Positions 21,295 to 31,220 of a DNA stretch of 64,000 nucleotides are shown one piece after another. This stretch comes from Paenacidovorax monticola (GTDB taxonomy: Bacteria; Pseudomonadota; Gammaproteobacteria; Burkholderiales; Burkholderiaceae_C), in contig NZ_CP060790.1 in NCBI RefSeq assembly GCF_014489595.1, positions 4,216,001 to 4,280,000 of the forward strand. The letters run 5' to 3'. The stretch's first letter is position 1. Each line of letters begins with the position of its first letter. Below the pieces are notes generated by a model that saw nothing but the letters and a program-made list of their open reading frames with translations, was not told the origin of the DNA and did not search any database. The position numbers and the translations under genes were made by a program.

Positions 21295-21711
21295 ATGGCA
21301 GGTCTGAAGATCGGCGCGCCCACGCCGGAAGCGCTCACGGTGCATGGGCAGTCGCGCGTGCTCGAAGTGGTGTTCTCCGACGGCGCGGCGTTCCGGCTCC
21401 CGTTCGAACTGCTGCGCGTGTACTCTCCCTCGGCCGAAGTCCAGGGCCACGGCCCGGGCCAGGAGGTGCTGCAGACCGGCAAGCGCGAGGTCACGCTCAC
21501 CGCCCTGGAGCCCGTGGGCAACTACGCGGTCAAGCCCACCTTCTCGGATGGGCACGACAGCGGCATCTTCTCGTGGGACTACCTCTACGAGCTCGGGCGG
21601 AACCAGGACGCGCTGTGGGCGCAGTACCTGCAGCGCCTGCAGGAGGCTGGCGTGGACCGCGATGCGCCCATGCCGCCCAAGGGCGGCGGGCACGCCTGCG
21701 GCGGCCACTGA
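21295..21711 (+). CDS. DUF971 (gamma-butyrobetaine hydroxylase-like N-terminal) protein
   Basis: 138 residues. The pattern [29 protein letters not shown] and [26 protein letters not shown] is the stand-alone version of the N-terminal domain of gamma-butyrobetaine hydroxylases (PF06155). The Cys/His-containing tail (GGGHACGGH) may bind metal. It precedes ubiE by about 190 bases on the same strand. Its role in bacteria is uncertain. Confidence 0.85.
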   Translation: MAGLKIGAPTPEALTVHGQSRVLEVVFSDGAAFRLPFELLRVYSPSAEVQGHGPGQEVLQTGKREVTLTALEPVGNYAVKPTFSDGHDSGIFSWDYLYELGRNQDALWAQYLQRLQEAGVDRDAPMPPKGGGHACGGH

Positions 21712-21759
21712 GCCGTGCGCGCCTGCCCACACCCGCGCCACGCGGGCCTTGCGGGGCAG

Positions 21760-21816
21760 TTGCTATATTTACAATAGCTCTTCACGCCCGATGGATGGGC
21801 GCTTGCGGCCGATTCG
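21760..21816. repeat. Two-stem intergenic repeat, copy C
   Basis: Lies between DUF971 and ubiE. Stem 1 pairs GCTAT (21762-21766) with ATAGC (21774-21778); stem 2 pairs CGCCC with GGGCG at about 21785-21800; a GCGGCCGATTCG tail follows. Confidence 0.75.
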
Positions 21817-21899
21817 AATTCAACACTGGCGGCAGAAGCCCCGTAGCCGCGCGGGGTTGTCGCTGTACGCAGGGCGCACGCGCCCGTAGCATCCACGCC

Positions 21900-22631
21900 A
21901 TGAGCTCCACGCATTTCGGATTCCAGTCGGTCGATGAAAAGGACAAGGCGCGCCATGTGCGCGGGGTGTTCGATTCGGTCGCGTCCAAGTACGACGTGAT
22001 GAACGACCTGATGTCCGGCGGGCTGCACCGTGCCTGGAAGGCCTATACCGTGATGGTGGCCAACCTGCGCGAAGGGCACCAGGTGCTCGATATCGCGGGC
22101 GGCACGGGCGACCTGGCGCTGGCCTTTTCGAAGAAGGTGGGCGCCACCGGCCGCGTGGTGCATACCGACATCAACGAGGCCATGCTGCGCGTGGGGCGAG
22201 ACCGCCTCATCAACGCGGGCGTCGTCCTGCCCACCCTGGTGTGCGATGCGGAGCACCTGCCGTTCCCCGATGCGCACTTCGACCTCGTGAGCGTGGCCTT
22301 CGGCCTGCGCAACATGACGCACAAGGACCAGGCGCTGGCCGAGATGTGCCGCGTGCTCAAGCCGGGCGGGCGCCTGCTGGTGCTCGAATTCTCCAAGGTG
22401 GCCAAGCCGCTGGAGAAGGTCTACGACTGGTATTCCTTCAAGGTGCTGCCCCGCCTGGGCCAGCTCGTGGCGGGCGACGACGCGAGCTACCGCTATCTGG
22501 CCGAGTCGATCCGCATGCACCCGGGGCAGGAGGAGCTCAAAACCCTCATGCAACAAAATGGCTTTGGCCATGTGGACTATCACAACATGACGGGTGGCAT
22601 CGTGGCCCTGCATGTTGGAATCAAGTGTTGA
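21900..22631 (+). CDS. ubiE: Ubiquinone/menaquinone C-methyltransferase UbiE
   Basis: 243 residues. Family blocks: [21 protein letters not shown]-binding [26 protein letters not shown], and a C-terminal GGIVALHVG. It methylates the demethoxy-quinone ring (C2 position) in ubiquinone synthesis. It heads a run that continues with a Tim44-like gene, ubiJ and ubiB. Confidence 0.96.
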   Translation: MSSTHFGFQSVDEKDKARHVRGVFDSVASKYDVMNDLMSGGLHRAWKAYTVMVANLREGHQVLDIAGGTGDLALAFSKKVGATGRVVHTDINEAMLRVGRDRLINAGVVLPTLVCDAEHLPFPDAHFDLVSVAFGLRNMTHKDQALAEMCRVLKPGGRLLVLEFSKVAKPLEKVYDWYSFKVLPRLGQLVAGDDASYRYLAESIRMHPGQEELKTLMQQNGFGHVDYHNMTGGIVALHVGIKC

Positions 22632-22669
22632 AGCGCGTTGGTTGAACCTATTCATAAAACGGAGAAGAC

Positions 22670-23698
22670 ATGATGAAACTGTGGTCTGTGGCTTTGGTCG
22701 CCATGCTGGCGCTGGCGCACCCGGATGCGGATGCCCGTCGCATGGGCGGCGGCAAATCCCTGGGCAAACAGTCGAGCAACGTCACGCAGCGCGAATCGGC
22801 CACGCCACCTCCGGCGTCGCCGGGCGCGCCCGCCCAGAACGCTGCGACGCAGAACGCCGCCGCCAAGCCGGCTGCGCCCGCCAACACCGCAACGCCGGCA
22901 CCGGCGCCCAAGAAGCCCTGGGGGGCGATGCTGGGCGGCCTGGCCGCCGGCCTGGGCCTGGCATGGCTCGCGAATTCGCTGGGCCTGGGCGCGGCGTTCG
23001 GGCAGTTCCTGCTGATCGCGCTGCTGGCGCTGGTGGCGTTCGCCGTCATCGGCATGGTCATGCGCTCGCGCAAGCCGGCGGCCGCCGGCGTGGGTGGCGC
23101 ACCCTTTGCATTCCAGGGCGCGGGCGTGGGCAGCACCACGGCGGCCGATGCGCCCGTGGCGCGCCAGTACAGCCCCGACAAGGTGGGCAACGATGCGTCG
23201 GCACGCCCCTGGGAGAGCCAGGGCGCCGCGTTCGAGGCGCCCCAGCCGCAGGCCGGTGCCGGCACGGGCGTGGTGATCGGCTCGGCCCTGGCGGGCTCGC
23301 AGAACTGGGGCATCCCCGAGGGCTTCGACACGGCGGGCTTCCTCACGGCCGCCAAGCGCAACTTCGTGACGCTGCAGGCCGCCTGGGACCGCTCCGACAT
23401 CGCTTCGCTGCGCGCCATGATGACCGACGGCATGCTGAGTGAGATCCGCACGCAGCTCGCCGAGCGCGAGGCCCACCGCGGCGACCAGCCCAACCACACC
23501 GATGTGGTCATGATCGACGCGCAACTGCTCGGCATCGAGGACCTGGGCGACGACTACATGGCCAGCGTGGAGTTCTCGGGCATGATCCGCGAGGAGCCCT
23601 CGGCCGGCCCGAGCCCCTTCCGCGAGGTCTGGAACATGACCAAGCCCAAGAGCGGCGCCAGCGGCTGGCTCGTGGCGGGCGTGCAGGCACTGCAGTAG
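22670..23698 (+). CDS. Tim44-like domain inner-membrane protein
   Basis: 342 residues. There is an N-terminal signal or anchor (about 1-22), a Pro/Ala/Asn-rich linker (about 40-85), two close hydrophobic stretches near residues 86-125 including a Gly/Ala/Leu helix, and a C-terminal Tim44-like domain with FLTAAKRNFVTLQAAWDR and FREVWNMTKP. In mitochondria Tim44 tethers import motors; the role of the bacterial relatives is unsettled. It lies between ubiE and ubiJ-ubiB on the same strand with short gaps, so a membrane role connected with the quinone pathway is possible. Confidence 0.85.
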   Translation: MMKLWSVALVAMLALAHPDADARRMGGGKSLGKQSSNVTQRESATPPPASPGAPAQNAATQNAAAKPAAPANTATPAPAPKKPWGAMLGGLAAGLGLAWLANSLGLGAAFGQFLLIALLALVAFAVIGMVMRSRKPAAAGVGGAPFAFQGAGVGSTTAADAPVARQYSPDKVGNDASARPWESQGAAFEAPQPQAGAGTGVVIGSALAGSQNWGIPEGFDTAGFLTAAKRNFVTLQAAWDRSDIASLRAMMTDGMLSEIRTQLAEREAHRGDQPNHTDVVMIDAQLLGIEDLGDDYMASVEFSGMIREEPSAGPSPFREVWNMTKPKSGASGWLVAGVQALQ

Positions 23699-23773
23699 TC
23701 CAGAGCGGCGGCCCTAGCATCCCTGTGCCTATGGGGCATGCGGGGGCGCCGTCCTGGGGAATAATCGGGGACT

Positions 23774-24354
23774 ATGGCAACACAGTCCCCTTTTTCTTTC
23801 CTGGAAGGCCTTTTCGAGCGCGTCGCGGCGGGGCCGCAGCCGCCGCAATGGGTGGTGCATGAGGTGCAGCAGCGGCTGGTGCTGTTCCTCAACCATGTGC
23901 TGATGCAGGAAAGAGAGGCCATGGACCGCCTCGTGCGCCAGCGCGGCCGCGTGGCGCGCGTGCAATGGCGCATCTATTCGATGGCCCTGCAGGTCACGCC
24001 CGCGGGGCTGTTCAACCTGGCCCCGAAGGAGCCGAGCCGGATCTGCGGCTCGACGTCACCGAGACCTCGCCCTTCGCGCTGGCCCAGACGGCGCTGCGCG
24101 GCGACAAGCCGGCCATCCGCATCGAGGGCGATGTGCAGCTGGCCGCCGAGATCAACTGGCTCGTGGACCATGTGCGCTGGGAGGTCGAGGAAGACCTGGC
24201 GCGCGTGGTCGGCGATGCGCCGGCCCACGCCATTGCGCAGGTGGCGCGCCGTGCCGCCCAGGCCGTGCGCCAGTTCGTGGGCGCCCGCATGGGCGCCGCC
24301 GTGCCGCCGCAGCCCCCCGCGCCGGCTCCCGGACCGGACCGGACTCCGACATGA
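23774..24354 (+). CDS. ubiJ: Ubiquinone accessory factor UbiJ, frame disrupted
   Basis: Frame-corrected length 193 residues. The N-terminal half is an SCP2-like lipid-binding fold and the C-terminal half has the [22 protein letters not shown] block typical of UbiJ (YigP/COG3165). UbiJ organises the soluble Ubi complex around hydrophobic intermediates. The frame breaks near 24025 (CCCCGAAGG; one more G gives [14 protein letters not shown]). Its TGA overlaps the ubiB ATG (ATGA). Confidence 0.88.
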
Positions 24355-25916
24355 GGCGCCTGCTGCGTGGCGCCACCATCGTCTGGGTGGTGCTGCGGTA
24401 CGGCCTGGACGAGCTGGTGCTGTCGAGCTTCCAGCACCCCTGGCTGCGCCTGCTGGCGCGCATGGTGTCGATCGGCCGCAACCTCGACGCGCCGCGCGGG
24501 CAGCGCCTGCGCGAGGCGCTGGAGCGCCTGGGGCCCATCTTCGTGAAGTTCGGCCAGGTGCTGTCCACGCGGCGCGACCTGATGCCGCCCGACATCGCCG
24601 ATGAGCTCGCGCGCCTGCAGGACCGCGTGCCGCCGTTCGATCCGGACATCGCCGTGGCGACCATCGAGCGTTCGTTCCGCAAGCCCATCGGCGAGGTGTT
24701 CACCTCCTTCGACCGCGAACCCGTGGCCAGCGCGTCGATCGCCCAGGTGCATTTTGCCACCCTGCGCGACCGCCAGGGCCTGGAGCGCGAGGTGGCCGTG
24801 AAGGTGCTGCGCCCCGGCATGTTGCCGGTGATCGAGAAGGACCTGGCGCTCATGCGCATGATGGCCGGATGGGTGGAGAGCCTGTCGGCCGACGGCAAGC
24901 GCCTCAAGCCGCGCGAGGTGGTGGCCGAGTTCGACAACTACCTGCACGACGAGCTGGACCTGGTGCGCGAGGCCGCCAACGCCGCGCAGCTGCGCCGCAA
25001 CATGGACGGACTGGACCTGGTGCTGATCCCCGAGGTGTTCTGGGACTTCTGCCATTCGGACGTGATGGTGATGCAGCGCATGACCGGCGTGCCCATCAGC
25101 CAGGTCGAGCGCCTGCGCGATGCGGGCGTGGATATTCCGAAGCTGGCGCGCGATGGCGTCACCATCTTCTTCACCCAGGTGTTCCGCGATGGCTTCTTCC
25201 ACGCCGACATGCACCCGGGCAACATCCAGGTGAGCCTGGACCCGGCCACTTTCGGGCGCTACATCTCGCTCGACTTCGGCATCGTGGGCACGCTCACCGA
25301 GTTCGACAAGGAATACCTGGCGCAGAACTTCACGGCCTTCTTCCGGCGCGACTACAAGCGCGTGGCCGAGCTGCACATCGAGAGCGGCTGGGTACCGCAA
25401 AGCACGCGCGTGGACGAGCTGGAGGCGGCCATCCGCGCCGTATGCGAGCCGTACTTCGACCGCCCGCTCAAGGAGATCTCGCTGGGCATGGTGCTGATGC
25501 GGCTGTTCCAGACCTCGCGCCGCTTCCAGGTCGAGATCCAGCCGCAGCTTGTGCTGCTGCAGAAGACGCTGCTGAACATCGAGGGCCTGGGCCGCCAGCT
25601 CGACCCCGAGCTGGACCTGTGGAGCACCGCCAAGCCCTTCCTGGAAAAGTGGATGCTGGAGCAACTGGGGCCCCAGCGCCTGTGGCGCGAGCTGCGCGCC
25701 GAAGCACCGCACTACGCCAAGATGCTGCCCGAGCTGCCGCGCCTGCTCTATGGCTACCTGCGCAGCGACCGCACCGATCAGCAGCAGCTCCTGCGGGAGC
25801 TGCTCGAATCGCAAAGGCGCACCAACCGCCTGCTGCAAAGCCTCATCTACGGCGGCCTGGGTTTCGTGCTGGGCCTGCTGGCCATGCAACTGCTGGTGCG
25901 CATCCGCCTGTTCTAA
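24351..25916 (+). CDS. ubiB: Ubiquinone biosynthesis kinase-like protein UbiB
   Basis: 521 residues. The atypical kinase signature [14 protein letters not shown] lies near residues 65-78, an Ala-rich loop [11 protein letters not shown] follows, then HADMHPGN and LDFGIVGTL. Two C-terminal membrane helices are visible, the last ending VRIRLF. UbiB is an ATPase thought to make lipophilic quinone precursors accessible to the Ubi complex. It is coupled to ubiJ by a four-base overlap. Confidence 0.96.
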   Translation: MRRLLRGATIVWVVLRYGLDELVLSSFQHPWLRLLARMVSIGRNLDAPRGQRLREALERLGPIFVKFGQVLSTRRDLMPPDIADELARLQDRVPPFDPDIAVATIERSFRKPIGEVFTSFDREPVASASIAQVHFATLRDRQGLEREVAVKVLRPGMLPVIEKDLALMRMMAGWVESLSADGKRLKPREVVAEFDNYLHDELDLVREAANAAQLRRNMDGLDLVLIPEVFWDFCHSDVMVMQRMTGVPISQVERLRDAGVDIPKLARDGVTIFFTQVFRDGFFHADMHPGNIQVSLDPATFGRYISLDFGIVGTLTEFDKEYLAQNFTAFFRRDYKRVAELHIESGWVPQSTRVDELEAAIRAVCEPYFDRPLKEISLGMVLMRLFQTSRRFQVEIQPQLVLLQKTLLNIEGLGRQLDPELDLWSTAKPFLEKWMLEQLGPQRLWRELRAEAPHYAKMLPELPRLLYGYLRSDRTDQQQLLRELLESQRRTNRLLQSLIYGGLGFVLGLLAMQLLVRIRLF

Positions 25917-25960
25917 CCCGTCCCTCTCCCAACACCTAACGCGACATCGAGGAGCATGCC

Positions 25961-27406
25961 GTGCTGTTGACCCTGGTCATCGTCTATTTGCTGGTCACCA
26001 TCGCCATCGGCCTCGTGGCCGCCAAGCGGGTGAAGAACACGGCGGATTTCGCCATCGCCGGGCGCCACCTGCCGCTGTACATGATCATCACCACCACCTT
26101 CGCGACCTGGTTCGGGTCCGAGACGGTGCTGGGTATTCCCGCCAAGTTCATCGAGGGAGGGTTGGGCAACGTGGTGGAGGATCCGTTCGGCGCGGGCTTC
26201 TGCCTGATCCTGGTGGGCCTGTTCTTTGCGGCCAAGCTCTACCGCATGACGCTGCTGACCATCAGCGACTACTACCGCGAGCGCTACGGCCGCTCGGTCG
26301 AGATCATCTGCTCGCTCATCATCATGCTGAGCTACCTGGGCTGGGTGTCCGCCCAGGTCACCGCGCTGGGGCTGGTGTTCAACCTGCTTTCGGGCGGCAC
26401 GATCAGCGTTTCCACGGGCATGGTGATCGGTGTGCTGTCCATCCTGGCCTACACCCTGTTCGGCGGCATGTGGTCCGTGGCGGTGACGGACTTCATCCAG
26501 ATGATCATCCTCGTGGTGGGGTTGTCGGTCATCGCCGTGTTCGCGGGCAACATGGCGGGCGGCGCCGGCAAGGTGATCGACTTCGCGGCCAGCCGCGACC
26601 TGTTCCGCTTCCTGCCCGAGCCCAGGTTCCACGACGTGGTGTTCTTCATCGCGGCGGGCGTGACCATGATGTTCGGCTCCATCCCCCAGCAGGACGTGTT
26701 CCAGCGCGTGATGTCGGCCAACAACCTGCATTCGGCCACGCGCGGTCCGATCATCGGCGGCATCTGCTACATCCTGTTCGCGTTCGTGCCCATGTTCCTG
26801 GTGGCCAGTGCCCTCATCATCATGCCCACCGAAACGGCGGCGCTGCTCAAGGACGATCCGCAGAAGGTGCTGCCCACGCTGGTGCTGGCCAAGATGCCCT
26901 TCGTCATGCAGGTGCTGTTCTTCGGCGCGCTGCTGTCGGCGCTCAAGTCCACGGCCTCGGCCACGCTGCTCGCGCCCAGCGTGACCTTCACCGAGAACAT
27001 CTGGCGCCAGTTCCGCCCCAAGGTGTCCGACAAGGAGCACCTGCGCACCATGCGCATCACCACGCTGGTGTTCAGCATGCTGGTGCTGGCCTACGCCATC
27101 CGCATGGAGGGCACATCCATCTACGAACTCGTCTCGGGGGCCTACCAGGTGCCGCTCGTGGGGGCCTTCGTTCCGCTGGTGTTCGGCCTGTACTGGAAGC
27201 GCGCCACCACGCAGGGCGCGATCTTCGCGATCGTGCTGGGCCTGCTGACCTGGGTGGTGTTCCTGGCCACGCCGGCGGGCACCGTGTTCCCGGCCCAGCT
27301 CGCGGGCCTGCTGGCCGCGCTGTCCGGCATGCTGATCGGCTCGCTGGGGCCGCAGGCGCTGCGCAACACGCACGCCAGCCACCACCATGTGGTGGGGGTG
27401 GACTGA
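25961..27406 (+). CDS. Sodium:solute symporter (SSS family)
   Basis: 481 residues with about 13 membrane helices. The N-terminal segment TADFAIAGRHLPLYMIITTTFATWFGSETVLG is characteristic of SSS (PutP/SLC5) carriers. The start is GTG 25961 with GAGGAG eight bases upstream; the ATG at 25956 gives only four sense codons before a stop. The substrate cannot be read from sequence; prolines, carboxylates and ureides are all used in this family. Confidence 0.88.
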   Translation: MLLTLVIVYLLVTIAIGLVAAKRVKNTADFAIAGRHLPLYMIITTTFATWFGSETVLGIPAKFIEGGLGNVVEDPFGAGFCLILVGLFFAAKLYRMTLLTISDYYRERYGRSVEIICSLIIMLSYLGWVSAQVTALGLVFNLLSGGTISVSTGMVIGVLSILAYTLFGGMWSVAVTDFIQMIILVVGLSVIAVFAGNMAGGAGKVIDFAASRDLFRFLPEPRFHDVVFFIAAGVTMMFGSIPQQDVFQRVMSANNLHSATRGPIIGGICYILFAFVPMFLVASALIIMPTETAALLKDDPQKVLPTLVLAKMPFVMQVLFFGALLSALKSTASATLLAPSVTFTENIWRQFRPKVSDKEHLRTMRITTLVFSMLVLAYAIRMEGTSIYELVSGAYQVPLVGAFVPLVFGLYWKRATTQGAIFAIVLGLLTWVVFLATPAGTVFPAQLAGLLAALSGMLIGSLGPQALRNTHASHHHVVGVD

Positions 27407-27445
27407 GGCTTGCGGGCCTCGGCGGGGCGCCTGGGAGCGCAAGTT

Positions 27446-27451
27446 TATAAT
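27446..27451 (+). promoter_or_regulatory. Candidate -10 box for the FmdB-DUF502-aspS run
   Basis: A perfect TATAAT occurs 34 bases upstream of the FmdB start; no good -35 hexamer is seen at the usual distance. Confidence 0.4.
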
Positions 27452-27485
27452 TGAGGGTTTTGCACATTCCCTTCACGCAGTCAAC

Positions 27486-27809
27486 ATGCCTATTTATGCC
27501 TACAAATGCGGCTCCTGTGGCCACGCCAAGGATGTGCTGCAAAAGATCTCCGACGCACCGCTGACCGTGTGCCCGGCCTGCGGCGCCGAGGCCTTCTCCA
27601 AGCAGGTCACTGCGGCGGGCTTCCAGCTCAAGGGCTCGGGCTGGTACGTCACCGACTTCCGCGGCGGCAGCGGCGGCAGTTCGGCGCCCTCCACCAGCGC
27701 CAAGAGTGATGGCGGCGGCGACACCGCTGCTGCGGCCGCCGCTGCGCCTTCCGGCACCGCGAGCGCCGACACGGCCAGCGCCACGGCCACGTCCGCCCCC
27801 AAAGACTGA
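27486..27809 (+). CDS. FmdB-type zinc-ribbon protein
   Basis: 107 residues. The N-terminal MPIYAYKCGSCGHAKDVLQK and the second pair CPACG make a CxxC-CxxC zinc ribbon of the FmdB/CxxC_CXXC_SSSS type. The remaining half is a Gly/Ser/Ala/Thr-rich disordered tail. The family is thought to be regulatory, but no function is established for this lineage. It lies 7 bases before the DUF502 gene. Confidence 0.88.
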   Translation: MPIYAYKCGSCGHAKDVLQKISDAPLTVCPACGAEAFSKQVTAAGFQLKGSGWYVTDFRGGSGGSSAPSTSAKSDGGGDTAAAAAAAPSGTASADTASATATSAPKD

Positions 27810-27816
27810 GGTATCG

Positions 27817-28439
27817 ATGTCCGCCTTGCGCAAATGGCTGTTCACGGGTCTGCTGGTCATCGTGCCCGGCGTCATCACCGCCTGGGTGCTGAACTGGATC
27901 GTGGGCACGCTGGACCAGACCCTCACCATTCTGCCGGGCGCGTGGCAGCCCGACCGGCTGCTGGGCTTCCACATCCCGGGCTTCGGCGTGCTGCTCACGC
28001 TGGCCATCCTGCTCGTCGTGGGCGCGCTGACCAGCAACTTCGCGGGCCGCAAGCTCGTGTCCTGGGGCGATGCGCTGGTGAGCCGCATTCCCGTGGTGCG
28101 CTCGATCTACTCGAGCGTGAAGCAGGTGTCGGACACGCTATTCTCCGAAAGCGGCAACGCGTTCCGCACCGCGGTGCTGGTGCAGTGGCCGCGCGAGGGG
28201 GTGTGGACGGTGGCCTTCATCACCGGCACGCCCAGCGGCGAGGTGGCGGCCTACTTGCGCGATGAGTACGTCAGCGTGTACGTGCCCACCACGCCCAACC
28301 CCACGGGGGCTACTTCGTGATTCTGCGCAAGAGTGACTGCATCGAGCTCGACATGAGCGTCGATGCCGCGCTCAAGTACATCGTTTCGATGGGTGTCGTG
28401 GCGCCTCCGGACCCTGCCGCGCTCGCGAACTCCAAATAA
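27817..28439 (+). CDS. DUF502 membrane protein, frame disrupted
   Basis: Frame-corrected length 207 residues. Two N-terminal membrane helices (about 6-28 and 55-75), then [16 protein letters not shown] and the C-terminal [31 protein letters not shown] that defines DUF502. One G is missing in a run at 28305-28309 (five, six needed). Function is unknown; homologues are common near aspS in betaproteobacteria. Confidence 0.88.
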
Positions 28440-28491
28440 CAAAACCGAACCACACATCACGGCGCCCCACGAGGGCGCAGGAAGACTTCAC

Positions 28492-30302
28492 ATGGCCATG
28501 CGTTCCCACTATTGCGGTCTCGTGACCGAAGCCCTGATGGGCGAAACCGTCACCCTGTCGGGCTGGGTGAACCGCCGCCGCGACCATGGCGGCGTGATCT
28601 TCATCGATCTGCGCGACCGCGAGGGCTATGTGCAGGTGGTGTGCGACCCCGACCGCGCCGAGATGTTCAAGACCGCTGAGGACGTGCGCAACGAGTTCTG
28701 CGTGCAGGTCAAGGGCCTGGTGCGCGCGCGCCCCGAGGGCACGACCAACGACAGCCTCAAGAGCGGCAAGATCGAGGTGCTGTGCCACGAGCTGAACGTG
28801 CTCAACGCATCGGTCACGCCCCCGTTCCAGATGGACGACGAGAACCTGTCGGAAACCACGCGCCTCACGCACCGCGTGATGGACCTGCGCCGTCCCTACA
28901 TGCAGCGCAACATGATGCTGCGCTACAAGACTGCCATCCAGGTGCGCAACTTCCTCGACAAGGAAGGCTTCATCGACATCGAGACGCCCATGCTGGGCAA
29001 GAGCACGCCCGAGGGCGCGCGCGACTACCTCGTGCCCAGCCGCGTGCACGACGGCCAGTTCTTCGCGCTGCCCCAGTCGCCCCAGCTCTACAAGCAGATG
29101 CTGATGGTGGCGGGCTACGACCGCTACTACCAGATCACCAAGTGCTTCCGCGACGAGGACCTGCGCGCCGACCGCCAGCCCGAGTTCACGCAGATCGACT
29201 GCGAGACCTCGTTCCTGAACGAGGAAGAGATCCGCGCGATCTTCCAGCGCATGATCACCGAGGTGTTCAAGACCCAGCTGGGCGTGGACCTGGGCGAGTT
29301 CCCCATCATGGCCTACCAGGAGGCCGCCCACCGCTTCGGCTCCGACAAGCCCGACCTGCGCGTGAAGCTCGAATTCACCGAGCTGACCGACGTGATGAAG
29401 GACGTGGACTTCAAGGTGTTCTCGGGTGCCGCCAACATGAAGGGCGGCCGCGTGGTGGCCCTGCGCGTGCCTGGCGGCGCGCGCGAGAACGGCGGCCTGT
29501 CGCGCGGCGAGATCGACGCCTACACCGAGTTCGTGAAGATCTACGGTGCCAAGGGCCTGGCCTACATCAAGGTCAATGAGCTGGCCAAGGGCCGCGATGG
29601 CCTGCAATCGCCCATCGTGAAGAACATCCACGATGCCGCCATCGCCGAGGTCCTGAAGCGCACGGGCGCGCAGGACGGCGACCTGCTGTTCTTCGGCGCC
29701 GACAAGACCAAGGTCGTGAACGACGCCATCGGCGCGCTGCGCCTGAAGATCGGCCACAGCGAGTTCGGCAAGAAGAACGGCCTGTTCGAGGACCGCTGGG
29801 CGCCGCTGTGGGTGGTGGACTTCCCCATGTTCGAGTACGACGAGGACGACGCTCGCTGGGTGGCCGTGCACCATCCCTTCACGGCGCCGAAGGACGGCCA
29901 TGAGGACCTCATGGACACCGATCCGGGCGCTTGCATCGCCAAGGCCTACGACATGGTGCTCAACGGCTGGGAACTGGGCGGCGGCTCGGTGCGTATCCAC
30001 CGCGCCGACGTGCAGAGCAAGGTGTTCTCGGCCCTCAAGCTCACGCCCGAGGACGCGCGCGCCAAGTTCGGCTACCTGCTGGACGCGCTGCAGTACGGCG
30101 CCCCCCGCACGGCGGCCTCGCGTTCGGCCTGGACCGCCTGATCACGCTGATGACGGGCGCCGAGTCGATCCGCGACGTGATCGCCTTCCCCAAGACGCAG
30201 CGCGCGCAGGACCTGCTCACGCAGGCGCCTTCGCCCGTGGACGAGAAGCAACTGCGCGAACTGCACATCCGCCTGCGCAACCCGCTGCCCGTGGCGGGCT
30301 GA
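28492..30302 (+). CDS. aspS: Aspartyl-tRNA synthetase, frame disrupted
   Basis: Frame-corrected length 603 residues. An OB-fold anticodon domain ([23 protein letters not shown]) leads into the class II core: motif 2 [18 protein letters not shown] and motif 3 [10 protein letters not shown] run of six C at 30101-30106 must be seven for motif 3 to be read; as written the protein stops at 30141 without it and would be dead. Since aspS is essential, this is almost surely a sequence error. ATG 28492 gives [12 protein letters not shown] 28498 is an alternative start. Confidence 0.96.
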
Positions 30303-30333
30303 TCGCAGGGGCTGCCCTTCAGGGCCCATACCC

Positions 30334-30367
30334 AGCGGCAGGAGCGGTCACGTTCCTGCCGCTTTTT
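30334..30367 (+). terminator. Terminator after aspS
   Basis: A 10-bp perfect stem, AGCGGCAGGA (30334-30343) with TCCTGCCGCT (30354-30363), runs into five T. It ends the FmdB-DUF502-aspS transcript just before the lipoprotein gene. Confidence 0.88.
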
Positions 30368-30385
30368 CGTTGGAGAATGCGGACG

Positions 30386-31201
30386 ATGCGAATCCATTGC
30401 GTGGCGCTGGCCACGCTGGCCCTGGCGATGGGGCTGGCGGGCTGCGGCGAGAAGAAGACCGAGCTGGGCCAGGGCGGCTCGGTGGTGACCGGCTCGGCGG
30501 GGCCCCAGGGCGCGCAGAACGCCGCGCGCGAGCTGGTGCGCTGCGACGCGCCCGTGGCCACGCTGGCGCTGGCCGAGAACCCGAACGGCTACGTCGTGGG
30601 GGCGGGCTACCAGCTGCCGCCTTCGCCGGTGCCGCTGATCAAGCTCCTGGCCCAGCAGAGCGGGTGTTTCCGCGTGGTGGACCGGGCGGCAGGCCTGCGC
30701 GGCAGCATCCAGGAGCAGGACCTCAAGGACTCCGGCGTGCTGCGCCGCCAAGGCTCCACCGTGGCCAAGGGGCGCGGCTATGAGGCGCAGTACACGCTCA
30801 CTCCCAGCCTCACCTTCAGCGAGCAGGACGCCGGGCGCGGGCTGGCCGGCATCCTGGCCATGGTGCCAGTGCTGCGCGACATGGCGGGCCTGATCGGGCT
30901 GGCCGAGCAGGTCAAGTTCAAGGAGGCGCAGACCGCGCTGCTGCTGTCCGACAACGAAACCACCGAGCAGGTGGCGGCCGCCACGGGCGCGGCACGCACC
31001 ACCGACCTGGGCGTGGGCGGCCTGGTGCTGGGCAAGCTCGGCGGCGGCGCAGGGGCGGGGTGGAGCAACACCAACGAGGGCAAGGTGATCGCCGCGGCCT
31101 TCCTCGACGCGCACAACCAGCTCGTGGCCCAGGTCCGCACGCTGCAGGCCAAGGAGCTGCCGCCGCCCGTGCCCACGCGTACCGGAGGCGGCAAGGGCTG
31201 A
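30386..31201 (+). CDS. CsgG-like lipoprotein
   Basis: 271 residues. The signal peptide ends in the lipobox LAGC with Cys20, so the protein is lipid-anchored. The middle resembles CsgG/HfaB-type secretion channels: LIKLLAQQSGCFRVVDR, YTLTPSLTF, and a region with a Gly-rich hairpin (GGGAGAGW) before a C-terminal AAFLDAHNQLVAQVR helix. No curli or amyloid subunit gene is adjacent, so the secreted partner is unknown. It starts just after the aspS terminator, with GGAG about 10 bases upstream of ATG 30386. Confidence 0.7.
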   Translation: MRIHCVALATLALAMGLAGCGEKKTELGQGGSVVTGSAGPQGAQNAARELVRCDAPVATLALAENPNGYVVGAGYQLPPSPVPLIKLLAQQSGCFRVVDRAAGLRGSIQEQDLKDSGVLRRQGSTVAKGRGYEAQYTLTPSLTFSEQDAGRGLAGILAMVPVLRDMAGLIGLAEQVKFKEAQTALLLSDNETTEQVAAATGAARTTDLGVGGLVLGKLGGGAGAGWSNTNEGKVIAAAFLDAHNQLVAQVRTLQAKELPPPVPTRTGGGKG

Positions 31202-31220
31202 GGCCCGCAGCCACCGCGCC

